The position numbers and the translations under genes are program-made. DNA of 64,000 nucleotides from Typhlomys cinereus (lineage: Eukaryota > Chordata > Mammalia > Rodentia > Platacanthomyidae): assembly GCA_023101885.1 (NCBI GenBank), contig JALPQD010000205.1, positions 2,523,298 through 2,587,297 of the forward strand, given 5' to 3'. Shown in pieces: positions 11,406-23,293 of this stretch. Numbering within the stretch: the stretch's first letter is position 1; every line of letters starts with the position of its first letter. Below the pieces are notes generated by a model. It saw nothing but the letters and a program-made list of their open reading frames with translations, made no database searches and had not been told where the DNA came from.

Positions 11406-12529
11406 TAAGGCTTCAACTTCTTCAAAGGTGTAAGTTCAAATTCTATTGCTGCTAATTTTATTGTAAACTGACTCAATTTAAGAATACAATTTACAAAGGT
11501 CTTTTGTAGAAATTATCTAAGATTGGAATAGAATTCCAGCTCAGGGTATCGCCCCAATAGTTGCCAAACCTTCAAAGATTGGTTTTGCTAATTTGTTTTG
11601 TGAACTAGAACAGATGATTATGTGTACTGGAGAATATGTACTCTGTTATTGTTGGCTGGAACAACCTTTCAAAAGAAGAGTCTTCATATTCCCTGCTGCT
11701 TCATTTCCATCCCAGCCCATCAGCGGGTCCTGCTCCCAGCTCCTCAGTGCCCTTCATTTTCTTCTTGTCTGCTTTTACCTCTCTGAATGATAGCAGCACA
11801 CCTCTTTCCTGAACAATTTCCCTTGTTCTCAGAGTGACTCTGCTTTCTTGTCTATTTCCATTCACTTAGCATCCCTTGAAATGTGTATACCAGATAATGT
11901 TTGCACTAAGGACAAAACCAGCCCTTTTCTTGTGGTTTTGAAGTCTATATATCATCTTCAAAAACCGTGTATTATCCAGTCATTTTCTGTCTGTCTGTCT
12001 GACTTCATAGTCCATCATTTTGTCCCTTGCTCATTAAAATTCAGCCATTGAGTGATCTTTCATTACAAAGGAGTATCTGCATAAGCCTTTTCTTGAGTTT
12101 TAATATGACAGTTGTTCTTGCCATTAAGGGTAGTGTCATTTCCATAAAGAAACCTGCATGGATGCTATTTGATTTTTGATACCAAGACTTCCAGAGAGAT
12201 AGTATACAGACAGATGACCATTTCTGTGCTAATAAACACATCTTCCTTTGTTATGAATTCTAGTACTGTGTGTTTCTGCAATAGTTACTTATGACATAAT
12301 TTACTTATTTATTCAGTTGCATGTATATTGTCTTGCTTCCACACTGGTTTATAAAATGAAGAAAAGTACCCCCGATGTTCTTATTTGTTAGTTTCTCCTT
12401 TATATCTGCTACAGTATTTGAAACAATCATGTCTACAACAGTGTGTAAAATATGAAGGAATATGGTGCATATTTATGTCATGTGTTAGCTCAAGCACTTT
12501 ACATCAGTTTTAATGATCTGACATCTTCC

Positions 12530-12530
12530 G

Positions 12531-12564
<34 letters not shown>

Positions 12565-12800
12565 AGTATGAGTATGTACATGTATGAGAGTGTATGTACT
12601 TGTTGGGGGGATTGCATAGAAGAGAGTACTATGTGTGCCTGCAGAGGCCCAAGGGGTGGATATCTTTCTTTGGGAGTCATTCTGGATTACTCTAACGTCT
12701 TATCATTTTGCTCTGGGGGTTCCCAGACTTTGTTTTCCAGAGCTAGAAGTACAGGCCGCCGTCATTTCTGCCTGATGTGCTTTTTTTCCAAAAAAAAAAA
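12530..12800 (-). mobile_element. B2-like SINE, minus strand, lacking its tRNA head
   Basis: A TG run (12533-12562) is followed by an imperfect TG/TA stretch, then the antisense core TGTGCCTGCAGAGGCCCAAG, GGGAGTCATTCTGGATTAC and CATTTCTGCCTGATGTGC. As in the copy at 2512-2735, it stops just after the CATTTCTGCCTG block, and the tRNA head is absent. An A run (12789-12803) borders the break. Confidence 0.75.
12533..12562. repeat. (TG)n microsatellite in a SINE tail
   Basis: Uninterrupted TG run at the tail side of the minus-strand SINE. Confidence 0.95.
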
Positions 12801-13074
12801 AAAGCAGGTTTATTTATAATTGTTATGAAGCTGAGCTGCTGAAACTTGTTCGCTGAAACATTTGACTTGCATTAATGCTTTACATCCCATATTTATATTA
12901 AAAATTCACCAACAAATGAAAATACCTGATTCCTGTTTCCTAGTTTTCCACTTGCAATCATATACTTAGGTACCTTTTGACCTCACGGGGGGAAAAAATA
13001 TCTAACATTCAGAACTACCGATAACAGGAAGAAGAAGAAAAAAAAATTTTTTTGAGAATGAAATGTTTCCCATC

Positions 13075-13265
13075 ACAGTGGATTTTTTTCTCTCTCTTTT
13101 TTTTATTTATTTAATTATTTATTTCTTCCACTCATACAAAGTTGATAAGTATTCCCCTCTCTCTCTCCACCCCTCCCTGGATCTCCCTGCTCCCTCCCCC
13201 TTTTTCCCTTTCCTTCTACCCCTCCCTTTTTCCCAGTGTATTCTTAAGCATGTTTTCGGAGTATG
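13075..13265 (-). mobile_element. Short LINE-1 3' end, minus strand
   Basis: A T-rich left edge (antisense A tail) precedes CCACTCATACAAAGTTGATAAG and a C-rich pyrimidine tract. It matches the reverse complement of the L1 3' end at about 48840-49000. Only about 190 bp remain, so this is a severely 5'-truncated copy lying a few hundred bases from a larger copy in the same orientation. Confidence 0.8.
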
Positions 13266-13419
13266 TGGCTGCTAGCTGGATATCTTTTGGCATATTTGTT
13301 ACAAACTTGACGTAAATAACATACAGGTTGGTATCTTCAAAAAGGCCAAATAGATAGGACTCACCTGACTCCTGCAAAACATCAATAGCTGCACTTTGGA
13401 AGAGCAGATCTGTTTTTGT

Positions 13420-15675
13420 TGGTTTTTTTTAACATTTTTTATTATTATTTCCGCTCATACAAACTTAATAGGTAGACCAGTTCCCTCCCCCCCTCTTCCT
13501 CCCCCCAAACCCCCTGCTCCCCCTCCCTCCCTCCCCATCTCCCAGTGCCTCCCCCCCAATTCCCAGAGAGTCCTTTATTGTGTATGCCTAACTCTCCTCT
13601 TGGTCCTCTTTTCCGATGACATAAAAGGACCCAGTGGCATTTCCCTGAATCCTTTCTCGTGTTCCCCTTAAGCATAGGAACACTTCTGTGGCCATCAATC
13701 CTTTGCCTTAAAGGATCTTGGTGCCTTTAGCCGATGTTAGACTTTGTGAGGTCAATAGTGTGACGGACATGGCGCAGGGCATGCAAAGTCCTATTATGAT
13801 TGCTTCAGCCCTATCTAGTGTGGAGACTCTTCAAATCATTGCTCCCCCCGTCCTTTTGCTCTTACAATCTTACTGCCCCCTCTTCCGCAGATGTCCCTGA
13901 GCTTCAGGATGGGGGAAGATTAGGCTGGCTTAGTTCTATGTGGATGATATAGAGTCTCTGAAGTTCTGGATTGTGGTTTGTTGATTTTCTTTTGCAGTTT
14001 TGTTGCTCCTGCAATGCCCTTCACTCCATCCTGATGGGCACTGTATGTCACCCCCTGGTCAGAGACAAAAAACTGTTAAAATGGAGTCTTGTTATAATAG
14101 CACATTCAAGGGTAGATGTAATAAAAGCAGGAAACCTCGGTGAGGGAGGGATCAGTCACCCATTTGCAAAATGATCTCTTTTCATCTGCCAGACTATATG
14201 CCCTCCCCTTCTGGTGAGATCATACTCCCTCAGTTGTACATGATCAGGAACGAACGTCTGTGAACTTAACCAGGTATCACATTACTTACTTGCATTCCTT
14301 GGAGGTCAATTTTCTCTGCTGTAACAAGGTCCCCTCTCTCCTTGTGTCTGGTGTGGCCCTCCAACCCCATCCCTCCTGTTCACAATCCTTGCAATTACCG
14401 TATTACATAGGTTTACCCTTGAGTGTCTCAATGTGGGCTGTGTGAGTTTGGTACTAGGAGCCACCTATTAGGGAGTACATACAGCGCTTAACTTTCTGGG
14501 ATTGGGATACTTCACTTAATATAATTGTTTCTAATGACATCCATTTCCCAGTAAATTCCAGTAATTCATCATTTTTGATGGCTGAGTAGTACTCCATTGT
14601 ACATATGTACCACAGTTTCCTTATCCACTCGTCAACTGTTGGACATTTAGGTTGATTCCATGACTTTGCTATTGTAAAGTGCTGCTATGAACATAGTCGT
14701 TCTTATGCTATCGAGGCGAACCTCTGCTGCATGGGGGTTATTCCCAAAAGTGGAATAGCAGGGTCATATGGCATTTCAATCTTTAATTTCTTTAAGAATC
14801 TCCAGACGGCTCGCCAGAATGGCTGTATGAGCCTGCATTCCCACCAGCAATGTAGCAGAGTTCCCCTCTCTCCACATCCTCTCCAGCACTTGTTGTTGTT
14901 TGTATTGTGGATTTTTGCCATCCTGACCGGGGTGAGATGATATCTCAAGGAGGTTTTGATTTGCATTTCCCTGATGGCTAAAGAAGTGGAGCATTTTTTA
15001 AGATATTTGTTAGACATTTTAATTCTATCGCTGGTAAGGTTTCTTTTAAGTTCCAGGGCCCATTTTTTAATTGGGCCATTGGTTTCCGTGGTGTTTAATT
15101 TTCTAAGTTCTTTGTGCACTCTGGACAGTAGAGCTCTATCAGATATGTGGTTAGTGAAGATTTTCTCCCATTCTGTGGGTTGCCTTTGAGCTCGTGTGAC
15201 AATCTCTTTATCTGAACAGAAGCTCTTTAATTTCACAAGATCCCAACTGTTGAGAGTTGGTAGCAGTGACTGTGCCATTGGATGTCTGTTTAGGAAATGT
15301 TGGCCTAGCCCAATCAGCTCAAGGGAGTTCCCTATCCGTTCAGTTATGATTTTTATAGTCTCTGGCCTGATATCAAGGTCCTTGATCCATTTGGAATTAA
15401 GTCTTGTACATGGTGACAAGTACGGGTCCAGCTTTCATCTTCTGCATGTGGAGATCCAGTTTTGCCAGCACCATTTGTTGAAGATGCTGTTCTTTTTCCA
15501 TTGGATTCTTTGGGCCCCTTTGTCAAAGATCAAATGGCTGTATTTTTGTTGGCTTATATCTGGATCTTCAACCCTTATCCATTGATCTGTGTGTCTATTT
15601 TGGAGCCAGTACCAGGCTGTCTTTATAACTATGGATTTGTAGTATAGACTAAGGTTCGGTTTTGAAGTCCTGAGC
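13420..15675 (-). mobile_element. 5'-truncated LINE-1, minus strand, ORF2 C-terminal third plus 3' UTR
   Basis: The left end is an antisense A tail (TTTTTTTTAACATTTTTTATT) followed by the C-rich complement of the 3'-UTR G tract. The antisense 3' UTR runs to about 14453 and ORF2 from 14454 to about 15675. It is the same L1 lineage as the copies at 9.4 and 46.8 kb. I could not find a matching target-site duplication. It is immobile because the 5' end is missing. Confidence 0.9.
14454..15675 (-). pseudogene. LINE-1 ORF2 C-terminal region, frameshifted
   Basis: About 400 codons of ORF2, read from about 15675 down to a TAG at 14454-14456. The first part (frame 15435-15779) includes SLYYKSIVIKTAWYW and YSHLIFDKGAQRIQW. 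The 238-codon block at 14703-15419 holds [14 protein letters not shown] and the L1 cysteine motif CX3CX7HX4C intact ([18 protein letters not shown]). It then breaks after PAIPLLGIT, where the frame shifts to a premature stop at 14703. The last 80 codons lie in other frames. The reverse-transcriptase catalytic part is absent. It is a pseudogene, best seen as an insertion relic. Confidence 0.9.
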
Positions 15676-15783
15676 AATTTCTCCCAGCACACGCTGGGAA
15701 GGGAGTTCAGTGGACTTCTGGTAGTGCCTAATTTCAGGATCGCAACCGTACTGGGCCTGTAACAATGAGGTTTCTTCACCTCT

Positions 15784-15797
15784 CCAGTAGAGGGCGC
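15784..15797 (+). promoter_or_regulatory. CTCF-like motif, plus orientation
   Basis: CCAGTAGAGGGCGC fits the CTCF core consensus CCASYAGRKGGCR at every defined base. It lies between the L1 5' break and a B2-like SINE, and keeps both CpG-relevant bases in an otherwise decayed A+T-rich setting. Occupancy cannot be known from sequence. Confidence 0.55.
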
Positions 15798-15804
15798 ATT
15801 CTTA

Positions 15805-15960
15805 TTTTTAAGATTTTATTTATTCGTGTGTGTGTGTGTGTGTGTGTGTGTCATAAGGCACTGTGTGTCCCTGCCTGGCATTTTGGAACCTGGAATCCAA
15901 ACTCAGGACCTTCTGGTTGTGAGGCAGAGTGTTAAGCCCTGAGCCATTTCTCCCTCCCTA
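15805..15960 (-). mobile_element. Short-form B2-like SINE, minus strand, with internal deletion
   Basis: TG run (15826-15851), then AAGGCACTGTGTGTCCCTG, then directly CCTGGCATTTTGGAACC and the tRNA head in reverse (CTCAGGACCTTCTGG to CTGAGCCATTTCTCC). The roughly 90-bp middle present in full copies such as 46.1 kb is missing. The junction sits at a CCTG repeated at both break points, which suggests a microhomology deletion or a short subfamily. Confidence 0.8.
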
Positions 15961-16084
15961 GAATGCAACCCTTGCCAGCGGCTCATGTAGCCAGTTGTTT
16001 CCTGGGTGCTTTACCACTGATAGATTTGCAAGGCAGTGTGCTTAATAGAAGCCATGAAATAGTGACCTTCTTACTCCTCTTCTC

Positions 16085-16210
16085 CTTCGAGCTGGTGTTA
16101 GAGATCGGTGGCCCTGCCTGACGCTTTTACCTAGGCTTTTGAATCTGAACTCAGGTCCTTTCGCTTATGAGGCAAAGATTTAACCCCTGAACCATCTTCC
16201 CAGCCGTTCT
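16085..16210 (-). mobile_element. Short B2-like SINE fragment, minus strand
   Basis: CCCTGCCTGACGCTTTTACC is followed by the reversed tRNA head (TGAACTCAGGTCC, then CTGAACCATCTTCCCAGCC). It shows the same CCCTG to CCTG junction as the SINE ending at 15960. It lacks the TG tail. About 125 bp separate the two. Confidence 0.7.
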
Positions 16211-16234
16211 TCAAGTTTTATAAAACACTAATGA

Positions 16235-16340
16235 ACAACATGACTCTCAATTTACAAATGGGAACAACAAGGTAAAAGATATGAAGTCACTTCTTTCCTC
16301 ATACATGGTTGGTAACAGAATTAGTCCTCTTTGTTCTAGA
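16235..16340 (-). mobile_element. MIR fragment, minus strand
   Basis: The antisense MIR core pattern is visible: TTTACAAATGGGAACAACAAGG, a region matching 'aagt-act', and GGTAACAGAATTAGTCC. MIRs are ancient tRNA-derived SINEs of mammals, and this divergence is expected. Confidence 0.55.
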
Positions 16341-16547
16341 ATGCAGAATCTTAGTTGCTGTATTGCTACCATCACCTGCAATTACTGGGTCATTTCTTTG
16401 CACTGGTTACATTTTTTTTTAATTTTCCTTAGATCCTGAGGTCTTTGATTGTTCTTTTTCTATGACTTTTCTTTTTGGCTATGAAGAACTGTGCCTACAT
16501 GTATGCTTTGATGATTATGGTAAAAAAATTTTTATAAGAGCTATTTG

Positions 16548-16670
16548 AGGAGCTTATTCATTTAATCTTTGCTTCTTTTTAAATACGTCACTCAAGAACA
16601 TGTGAGAGGCTAAGTGGTATGCTTAGAGAAACACAATGAGTGAGTGAACATTCAGTTCAGACTTGTTACC
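16548..16670 (-). mobile_element. MIR-like fragment, minus strand
   Basis: GAGCTTATTCATTTAATC followed by GAACATGTGAGAGGCTAAG and GAGTGAACATTCAGTTC follows the antisense MIR order. It is weakly conserved and the assignment is tentative. Confidence 0.4.
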
Positions 16671-17299
16671 AGTTTTTAATCATAACCTAAGCTTGATATT
16701 TTCTATGATAGTCCCTTATATGTTCCCTTGCTTCTCTATGGCCAAGTTTTATTTCTTTCTTAATTTACGTAACTGAGGTATATATGTAATTATATAAATA
16801 CCTCTTTTTTATTTTGAAAATGAAAAACTTCAAAACACAATTCATGCACTTTTTACTTTCTGCTTCTTTATTTTCAACTACAAACATCTAAATAAATTGG
16901 TCAACTCAGGGATTGGTGAGTTTCTCTGTACAGTGTCATGCAGTAAATACTTGAGGTTTTGTGTGCTTCATGATTTCTGTCACAACTCTCCGCTCTGCTA
17001 TGTGCTATTGTGGTACTAAAGTGTCCAGAGAGATCATACGTAGGCAGTAACCCTTTCTATGGGCTAATAAAATAATACAAAGTATATTTTGCAGGAATTT
17101 TGTCATGTAATATTTTTACTTACCTTTTTTATCTACATAAACATGTCAAATTTATTCTTAACCTATTAACTGTTCAAATATTTGCAATGGACCCTATTTG
17201 CTCTAAGGTCTGTCGTTGCCAATCTCTGAGCTACATTAATATTCAGTAGGATCCAAGATGGGTTTCGCTTTCAAATTTTTCATTAGAATTACAAAGAGA

Positions 17300-17505
17300 G
17301 GTCTGCAGAATGCCTCAGCAGGTAAAAGCACTTGCCAACTGTCTGAACACCTAAGTTCAATCAACAGACCCCAAATAGCTGAAGCAAACAATCAACTCCC
17401 ACAGATTGTTCTCTGACCTCCACACATGCATTATGGCATGCTTGTGCCTACACATATACACTCTCACACATGTACACACATAAAAATAAATAAAATGCTT
17501 ACGAA
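17300..17505 (+). mobile_element. B2-like SINE, plus strand, older type with short CA tail
   Basis: A tRNA-like head (GCAGAATGCCTCAGCAGG, B-box-like AAGTTCAATCAACAG) is followed by a body with CTCTGACCTCCACACATGC and a mixed CA/TA tail ending AAAAATAAATAAAATG. It differs from the copies with the GGAATCATCCTGGA core, so it belongs to an older B2/B3-type subfamily. Pol III boxes are degraded. Confidence 0.75.
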
Positions 17506-18973
17506 AAATCTCAAATATTTAAAACCCTAACTCATCTGAATTAATAGTATGGTTATTTTTAAACATAGATGTTATATTTGTTCTTTAGTTATAAAACTAG
17601 ACAAAATATTAGGGTTAATATTTTAATGATTAAAATGTAATTATAGAAACACTTCAATGCTACCTATTCAATGAATTCACAACATTAAGATAATACTCTT
17701 CCCACTTATTCCTTTTGCCTTTATATCTCGAATATAAAACAAATGTTAATGAAAGTGAAATTAGAAGTGAGAAGGCTACCTAACTGAAAAGCATCTAAAA
17801 TGAGCCAAATACTCTGAGCATTGTGCAGAATATGCAAGACCTTAGATTTTGTTTCAGGCACCAAAAAATTTTCAGTGGAATTAGGTGTCATTGTTTGAGG
17901 ATGGCCTTTATTTTTCATTGCTGAAAAGAACTTGGTATTTAAACAATGGTCCATCAGATATTTTTATCTATATAATGGTAATTCTTTAGCTTTACAGAAA
18001 ACAACTTAACTTTGGTTGATAAAAACACTGTCTGAGATAAACATAAATTAGTGTGGTTGGGTCGAGTAAACTTAAGATTTTTAAGACTCAGTCTAATATG
18101 TCAATTCCAATTAACTGGGCAGGTTGTCGAAAGGGACACAGCCAGGGAAAGGACTGTGCCTGAGCAAGTGGAAGGGCTTAGTCTGCTGCCTTTCTCCACT
18201 CATGAAAACATTGGGTGATGTCTTGAGGCTTAACATGGACACAGTAGTGCTCACCATACGATCTTCCTAGTGGAGAACACCAAGCCAATGAGCACGGCAG
18301 TGATCTTCTGAGCTCAGGGCCAGCACGGCAGCTCGTGGGCAAGGCTCTGCCTCTAGAGAGACAAAAGGAAGAGGAGACAATGTTAGCAAACTTCAGAGAG
18401 AGGGCATTTGAGGATGTCCAGGTCTCTCAGAAGCCCTCAGGGAAGACTACCACTCCACTTGAGCACGGAAATGTGACAAGCCTGATACTCTGGGCATAAA
18501 TGCTGGATGTGAACCCATTTAATCCACAAGGCTGAACTAGGGCTTGCGGTGTTAAAAGACAGACAGGGAATCATGTACAAGGGCCTAGTTTTTGGGGGGG
18601 CAATGTAGACCATGCCTTCAAAGCAAACAAAATGTTTACGCTTGTACATAAGATTTGAACATGAGAAAGCTGAATGTGGGTGCATTTTAGCTTTTAAAAA
18701 TATTTAAAAATATTATTTATTGGTTTCTGTAATGTGGACAATGTAATATGGAGCTATTATATTTTGTAGAAAAATCAAACCACACCAATACTAAACATAT
18801 ATCCTAGATATAGTAGATTTTTTGTCAAATCTATTCTTCTTTATTATGACTAACTTTAGTATTTAGACTTTTTTTGTTCAGATTCAGCATCAAAAGGAAG
18901 CTGGATACCCTGGCAAAACATTATCTGTGTGTAGCATGTATACATTGTTTCCAGAAACATTTGATTGAAAAAT

Positions 18974-19008
18974 CACATACACACACACACACACAGACAC
19001 ACACACAG

Positions 19009-19053
<45 letters not shown>
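18974..19053. repeat. (CA)n microsatellite, not attached to a recognisable SINE
   Basis: About 80 bp of CA with CAGA and CATA interruptions in the left half. The left flank shows no B2-type core, unlike most other CA/TG tracts here. The 123-codon frame through it is low complexity. Confidence 0.93.
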
Positions 19054-19054
<1 letters not shown>

Positions 19055-19659
19055 CTTTAGCCCAGATGGTTGTCAAATTGTACTGCCTCAAAGGCAATTA
19101 CATGCAATTACCGCTCTCAATGCTATGTCTTCACTCTATGCTGGACACATTATTTTCAAATTCGGATCACTTGCAAATACAAATGCCCAACATTCATGAT
19201 ATCTCTACTTCCTATGTGTCTCAAATTATCACATTTAATTATTAATATGAAAGTAAGTCATGAGCATAGAAGACTCAGGAGAAGCATGATTTTCCAAAGA
19301 GAAATAAGACAGGAAAAGTGAATTAGTTAGGATGTGAACAAATATTCTGAATATTCCTCTGCTTCTGACCAGCTCGAGCAGGTGTACTCCGACTCACCTC
19401 TTGAAAGCTCTTGTCTTCAGGCAATGTTCAAGAACTAACTCCTCAAGGTAAAGGCTTAGAATTTGTTTTCTTTTCTATCTTCTGATTTTCTTTATTTCTA
19501 GTTCTGTAAACTCTCCAAACTTGGTTCCATTCTGGGCATTTACTTTTTAATTAATTTTTATTTGTAATAGTCTATCATGCAGAAAACTTGAAAAAAGCAC
19601 AAAATTGTCTATATTCCTTGCTCTTTATATGCAAATGAAAATGATTATGTAATTCACAT

Positions 19660-20260
19660 TTTTGCCCTTTTTTCTATATGAAATGCCAGTACAACTTACA
19701 AATGTGTTTTCCTTTGCAAAATGATGTCATTTACACATACTGTTTTTCTTCATGCTGTTTATTTTTCTTCAGGGATACATAATGAACCACTGCATTTCCA
19801 CACCATTTAATATTCTTCTACAGCATGATGTTTCATGGAGATATGTATTATGCATTTCAAATTTATATAACCAATTCACTGGTTGGACATTTAGTTTGCA
19901 CTAAATTTTTTATTACAAGGATGAATGCTTGAAAGAACACTTCTATAGATAAGCATTTATGCACATCCTTAATTACTTCCTTAAGAAACAGTTCTGGAAA
20001 TGAACTTTTTGAGAAAAAAAGTGCTTGCATGTTTAAGGTTTCATTCCCAGTGTTACTTAAGAAAGGTGAATCTAGCATTACTTAAGAAAAGTTGGGCCCT
20101 CTCACTCACTTAGATATAATTATCATTCCTATTTGTTAGGATGTGAATGGTATTTTGTTGTTTATATATTTTTACATTTGTTAACAATGAGTTGAGGCTT
20201 CTTATATCATCACCACTCATTTACATTTCCTTTTATACTACTAGCCTCACTTCTTAAACT
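19660..20260 (-). mobile_element. Old LINE-1 ORF2 3' fragment, minus strand
   Basis: The plus strand follows the antisense L1 ORF2 end: ATATAACCAATTCACTGGTTGG (19864), ACATTTAGTTTGCACTAAAT, a 'tattacaaggatgaatg' block, GAAATGAACTTTTTGAG, and farther on ATTTACATTTCC. Divergence suggests an early mammalian subfamily. Edges are approximate. Confidence 0.6.
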
Positions 20261-22708
20261 ATTTTCTACTTATTGTATTAATTATTGGTCTATATGAGCT
20301 TTTGTTACACAAAAATTATGAGCTATTATTTACCATATGCTTTAGAATAAAAATGCATCTATTTCATTTTCCTTCAAATTCTCATTTTACCTTTCCTTGT
20401 GATTTTCAGCTAAATGGAAAGTATAAATACCTGCTATCTTTCTTTTCTTATTTTCTTCTCTGTTTTAAATCTTAGAAAGAATTTTATCAACCTGACAAAA
20501 GGTAAACACCACTTATGTTTTATGTAACTGTACTAGACATGTTCTTCACCATTTAACTCTTAAATCTATAATTATTTTATTATGATTCATTGCCTCTTCA
20601 GTCCATGCAAGCAGATTGTGCTTGAGTCTGTTTTACACATCATTCATAGTTTTGAATTGCAATGATGGCTCCTTTTTTATCAAATTGATTGAGACTTTTG
20701 TACATATCTGTCAGGAAAATAGACTGGACAACTCCAGAATGACTATGCCTAAGAAAGGCTGGAATCCCCGCTCTTTAACTCCACCAGAAAAATCCATAGA
20801 TATGGATAAAGTTAGTGCATCAGACACTTGTGATAGGAAATTTTTAAAAAATACAAGAGATAGGGTTGAGATTATGCTTCAAAATTGCAACTACAGCTGA
20901 AGTTAAGGAAGTCAATCCAAATATCCAAAGTACCCAATATGCCCACCTCTTTGTCCAGAGCTATATTTGTATGGTACTTAACATTCTCACAAACAGTCCA
21001 AACTACTCATGGTTACCCAAAACCCCTGCCATTCTTAAATTATTACTACCTTAGTCCCCCAACAAATTTCAGACTCTAATTTACATAAATATGCAAATGA
21101 AGAGAGACAAGGGAATAATTTCGGAGTATGTTTACCTCCATATACTTGGCATAAGTAAAATTCTAAAGATGGCCTCCACCTCCCACACACAGTTTCCTGC
21201 CTTAATTTCAGCAGTTGTTAATATAGTTAGACATCATGCCCATAACAATGTCATACTAACTGAAATAAAAGGACTATGAGTATAAGTATGTTAATTAGTG
21301 TTAGTAATCAATTGACTTTAAGTGGGAAGATTAGCTAGGATTATCATTTGGGTTAATATAATTACATAAACCCTTTCAAAGCACCTTTTTTTTGGTAACA
21401 GAAGAGAGAGTCACAGCTCTTAAGAGAGAAAGTGATTAAAAACCGGCAATGTAAATGGACTGGAAGAAGTGAAGGCAGCCCCTAGCTGATAACTCTCAAG
21501 GATAGAGACTCTCATCCTTACAATTCAAAAAGACTAATTTGATACTACTCTAACAGAATCTGGTAGAAGGATATTCCCTAAGACCTTCACATAAAAGACC
21601 AGTTTGTCTGACACCTTGACCCAAAACAGAGAATCAAACTGCACTGTATTGAACATATAGCAATTATGAGAAAATAAGTGGTATTATTTCATGCCACTAA
21701 AGGAGTTTTCAACTCTTTTTTTTCTCAGATGGAATTGGTGACTCATCATAGTCAGTAGGAAAGATAGGAACAGAAACCAGAACCTGCATTCTTACCAGAG
21801 AGAGCCATTGAAGAGAAGTGGGTAGGACCAGGAATCCTGACTGATGTAAAAATAGTACCTACCCTGGCTTTACATTTCTTTCCCTGTTATAAACAATCCT
21901 GCAATCTCAACAGTGGTAGTCATCTGAAAGAAATGTGGGATCCTTGGGACATAGGAGTCCATGAGGGGTGATGTTGAACTGCTGCTCCACATTCTTTTCT
22001 CTGCAATCCATCAATGTCTTTCCAGTAAACCAAGCTTCCTGAAGCTGCTTCCCAGTCAAAGGCTTAGTGAGGCAGGTTTATTCAGACAGGTGCTTCTGAT
22101 ATAAACTGTCCCCTGAAGAAAGGGAAAGATATATGAGATAATTTACCCAGAGTTCAACCCAATTGCTTCACACCTGACTTTCTTCAGTCCTATTTGGAGT
22201 CATTTCTGCAATGCTGTCTGATGCTGTGAGACTCCTCTGCCTCTCAATGTTTTCCGATCCCTCCCTATTCTTTGTCACAGGTATTTATCCAGATACATTT
22301 TATCACATATAGTCCTATCTCGGTTTCTGCCTGTTTCTTAGAGGATTCAGATAAGCATGCAGTGCACAGTGAAAGATGAGAAGCTGTAGTTTACTTAGAT
22401 TCATCAAGGCCAGGAGGATCAATCACAGATACAAAGCCATTCCTAACACTGGGCAAAGGGACCCATGTATAATCTTTCAGCCTTGTTGGGTTCCCAAGAA
22501 CACCCTGTTCCATAAGATAGAAGGTAGACATTCACTTTAGTCTTGCCTCAGGCCAGCAGGTGGAGAGACAAGATATGCCTCACACAGTACCCCATGCCTA
22601 GTAGCAGATTTTTATCATAAAAAAGAAAGTAAAAAAACCTTTGATAGCTGTGTATAATTGAATCCCAGACACTTTATTTGTGAATTTTCTCGAAAACAAC
22701 TGTAGTCC
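20261..22708. other. Intergenic DNA, no gene seen
   Basis: Open frames reach only 94 codons (20616-20900) and have no recognisable homology. Parts of 21.8-22.5 kb read like old retroviral or MaLR-internal material, but I cannot assign them. Confidence 0.4.
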
Positions 22709-22713
22709 AAGGT
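22709..22713. repeat. Left 5-bp target-site duplication of a solo LTR
   Basis: AAGGT, repeated at 23045-23049 immediately outside the TG...CA ends of the LTR. Five bases is the usual duplication size for ERVL-type elements. Confidence 0.75.
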
Positions 22714-23044
22714 TGTCATGGTATGAAATGTGTCCCCCATGTGTTTGGCAAGATCATGGAATCTTGCTGGAGGAAAGCAGTCACAAGGGGTGGGCCTTGA
22801 GGTGGATTAGTCCCACCCTACTTCCAGAAGTCTGTCTTTGCAGCAAGCATTCTGACAGCTCTCAGCCTCCAAGATGTCTGCGGTGACTTACCTCCTCCAG
22901 CTTCGGCCAGCTAGCCATGCTGCCTCTGCCATGAGAAACTGTGCCTCCCCTCTGAAACTGTAAGATAAATAAATCTCCCTTTCTCCCTTAAGTTGCTTGA
23001 CTTTGGATGCTCTCTCACAGCAATAGTTAAGAGTAACTGTCACA
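22714..23044 (+). mobile_element. ERVL-MaLR solo LTR with 5-bp target-site duplication
   Basis: A 331-bp LTR starting TGTCATGGTATGAAATG and ending AACTGTCACA. Landmarks are the GTGTCCCCCATGTGTTTGG block, a GCCATGCTGCCTCTGCCATGA block, the polyadenylation-like AAATAAATC near 22964, and AGTTGCTTGACTTTGG. No internal region adjoins it, so recombination between two LTRs removed the body. It is the first of four MaLR LTRs within 3.2 kb, all in the same orientation. Confidence 0.85.
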
Positions 23045-23049
23045 AAGGT
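23045..23049. repeat. Right 5-bp target-site duplication of the solo LTR
   Basis: AAGGT, identical to 22709-22713. Confidence 0.75.
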
Positions 23050-23293
23050 TTTAGCCTTCAGTTTGAGGAGGTGTCAGGTAAGATCTTAGAAGCCAAGATA
23101 GCTTAATGAAGGCATCAGTCTTTCACAACTAGGTAAGAAATAGTAACTGAAACTGATCAGAAGGACATTAACTGGAGAATAACATTGATATTTTCTGACA
23201 TTGAAAGTTTTCAGTGTCTGCAATGCTCAATCTGTTTTCTTTGCAGTAAAGAAGAATCTAGTCAGGGATACCCTCTCAGGAAGTGTTACAATC

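Noticed and set aside
15196..15585. 129-codon plus-strand frame
   Set aside because: Antisense shadow of L1 ORF2, as is 46871-47326 on the minus strand.
18874..19245. 123-codon plus-strand frame with a TH repeat
   Set aside because: Most of it is the (CA)n tract; the rest has no protein-like features.
22552..22566. CTCF-like GCCAGCAGGTGGAG
   Set aside because: Misses the conserved C after GG in the core; weaker than the two sites reported.
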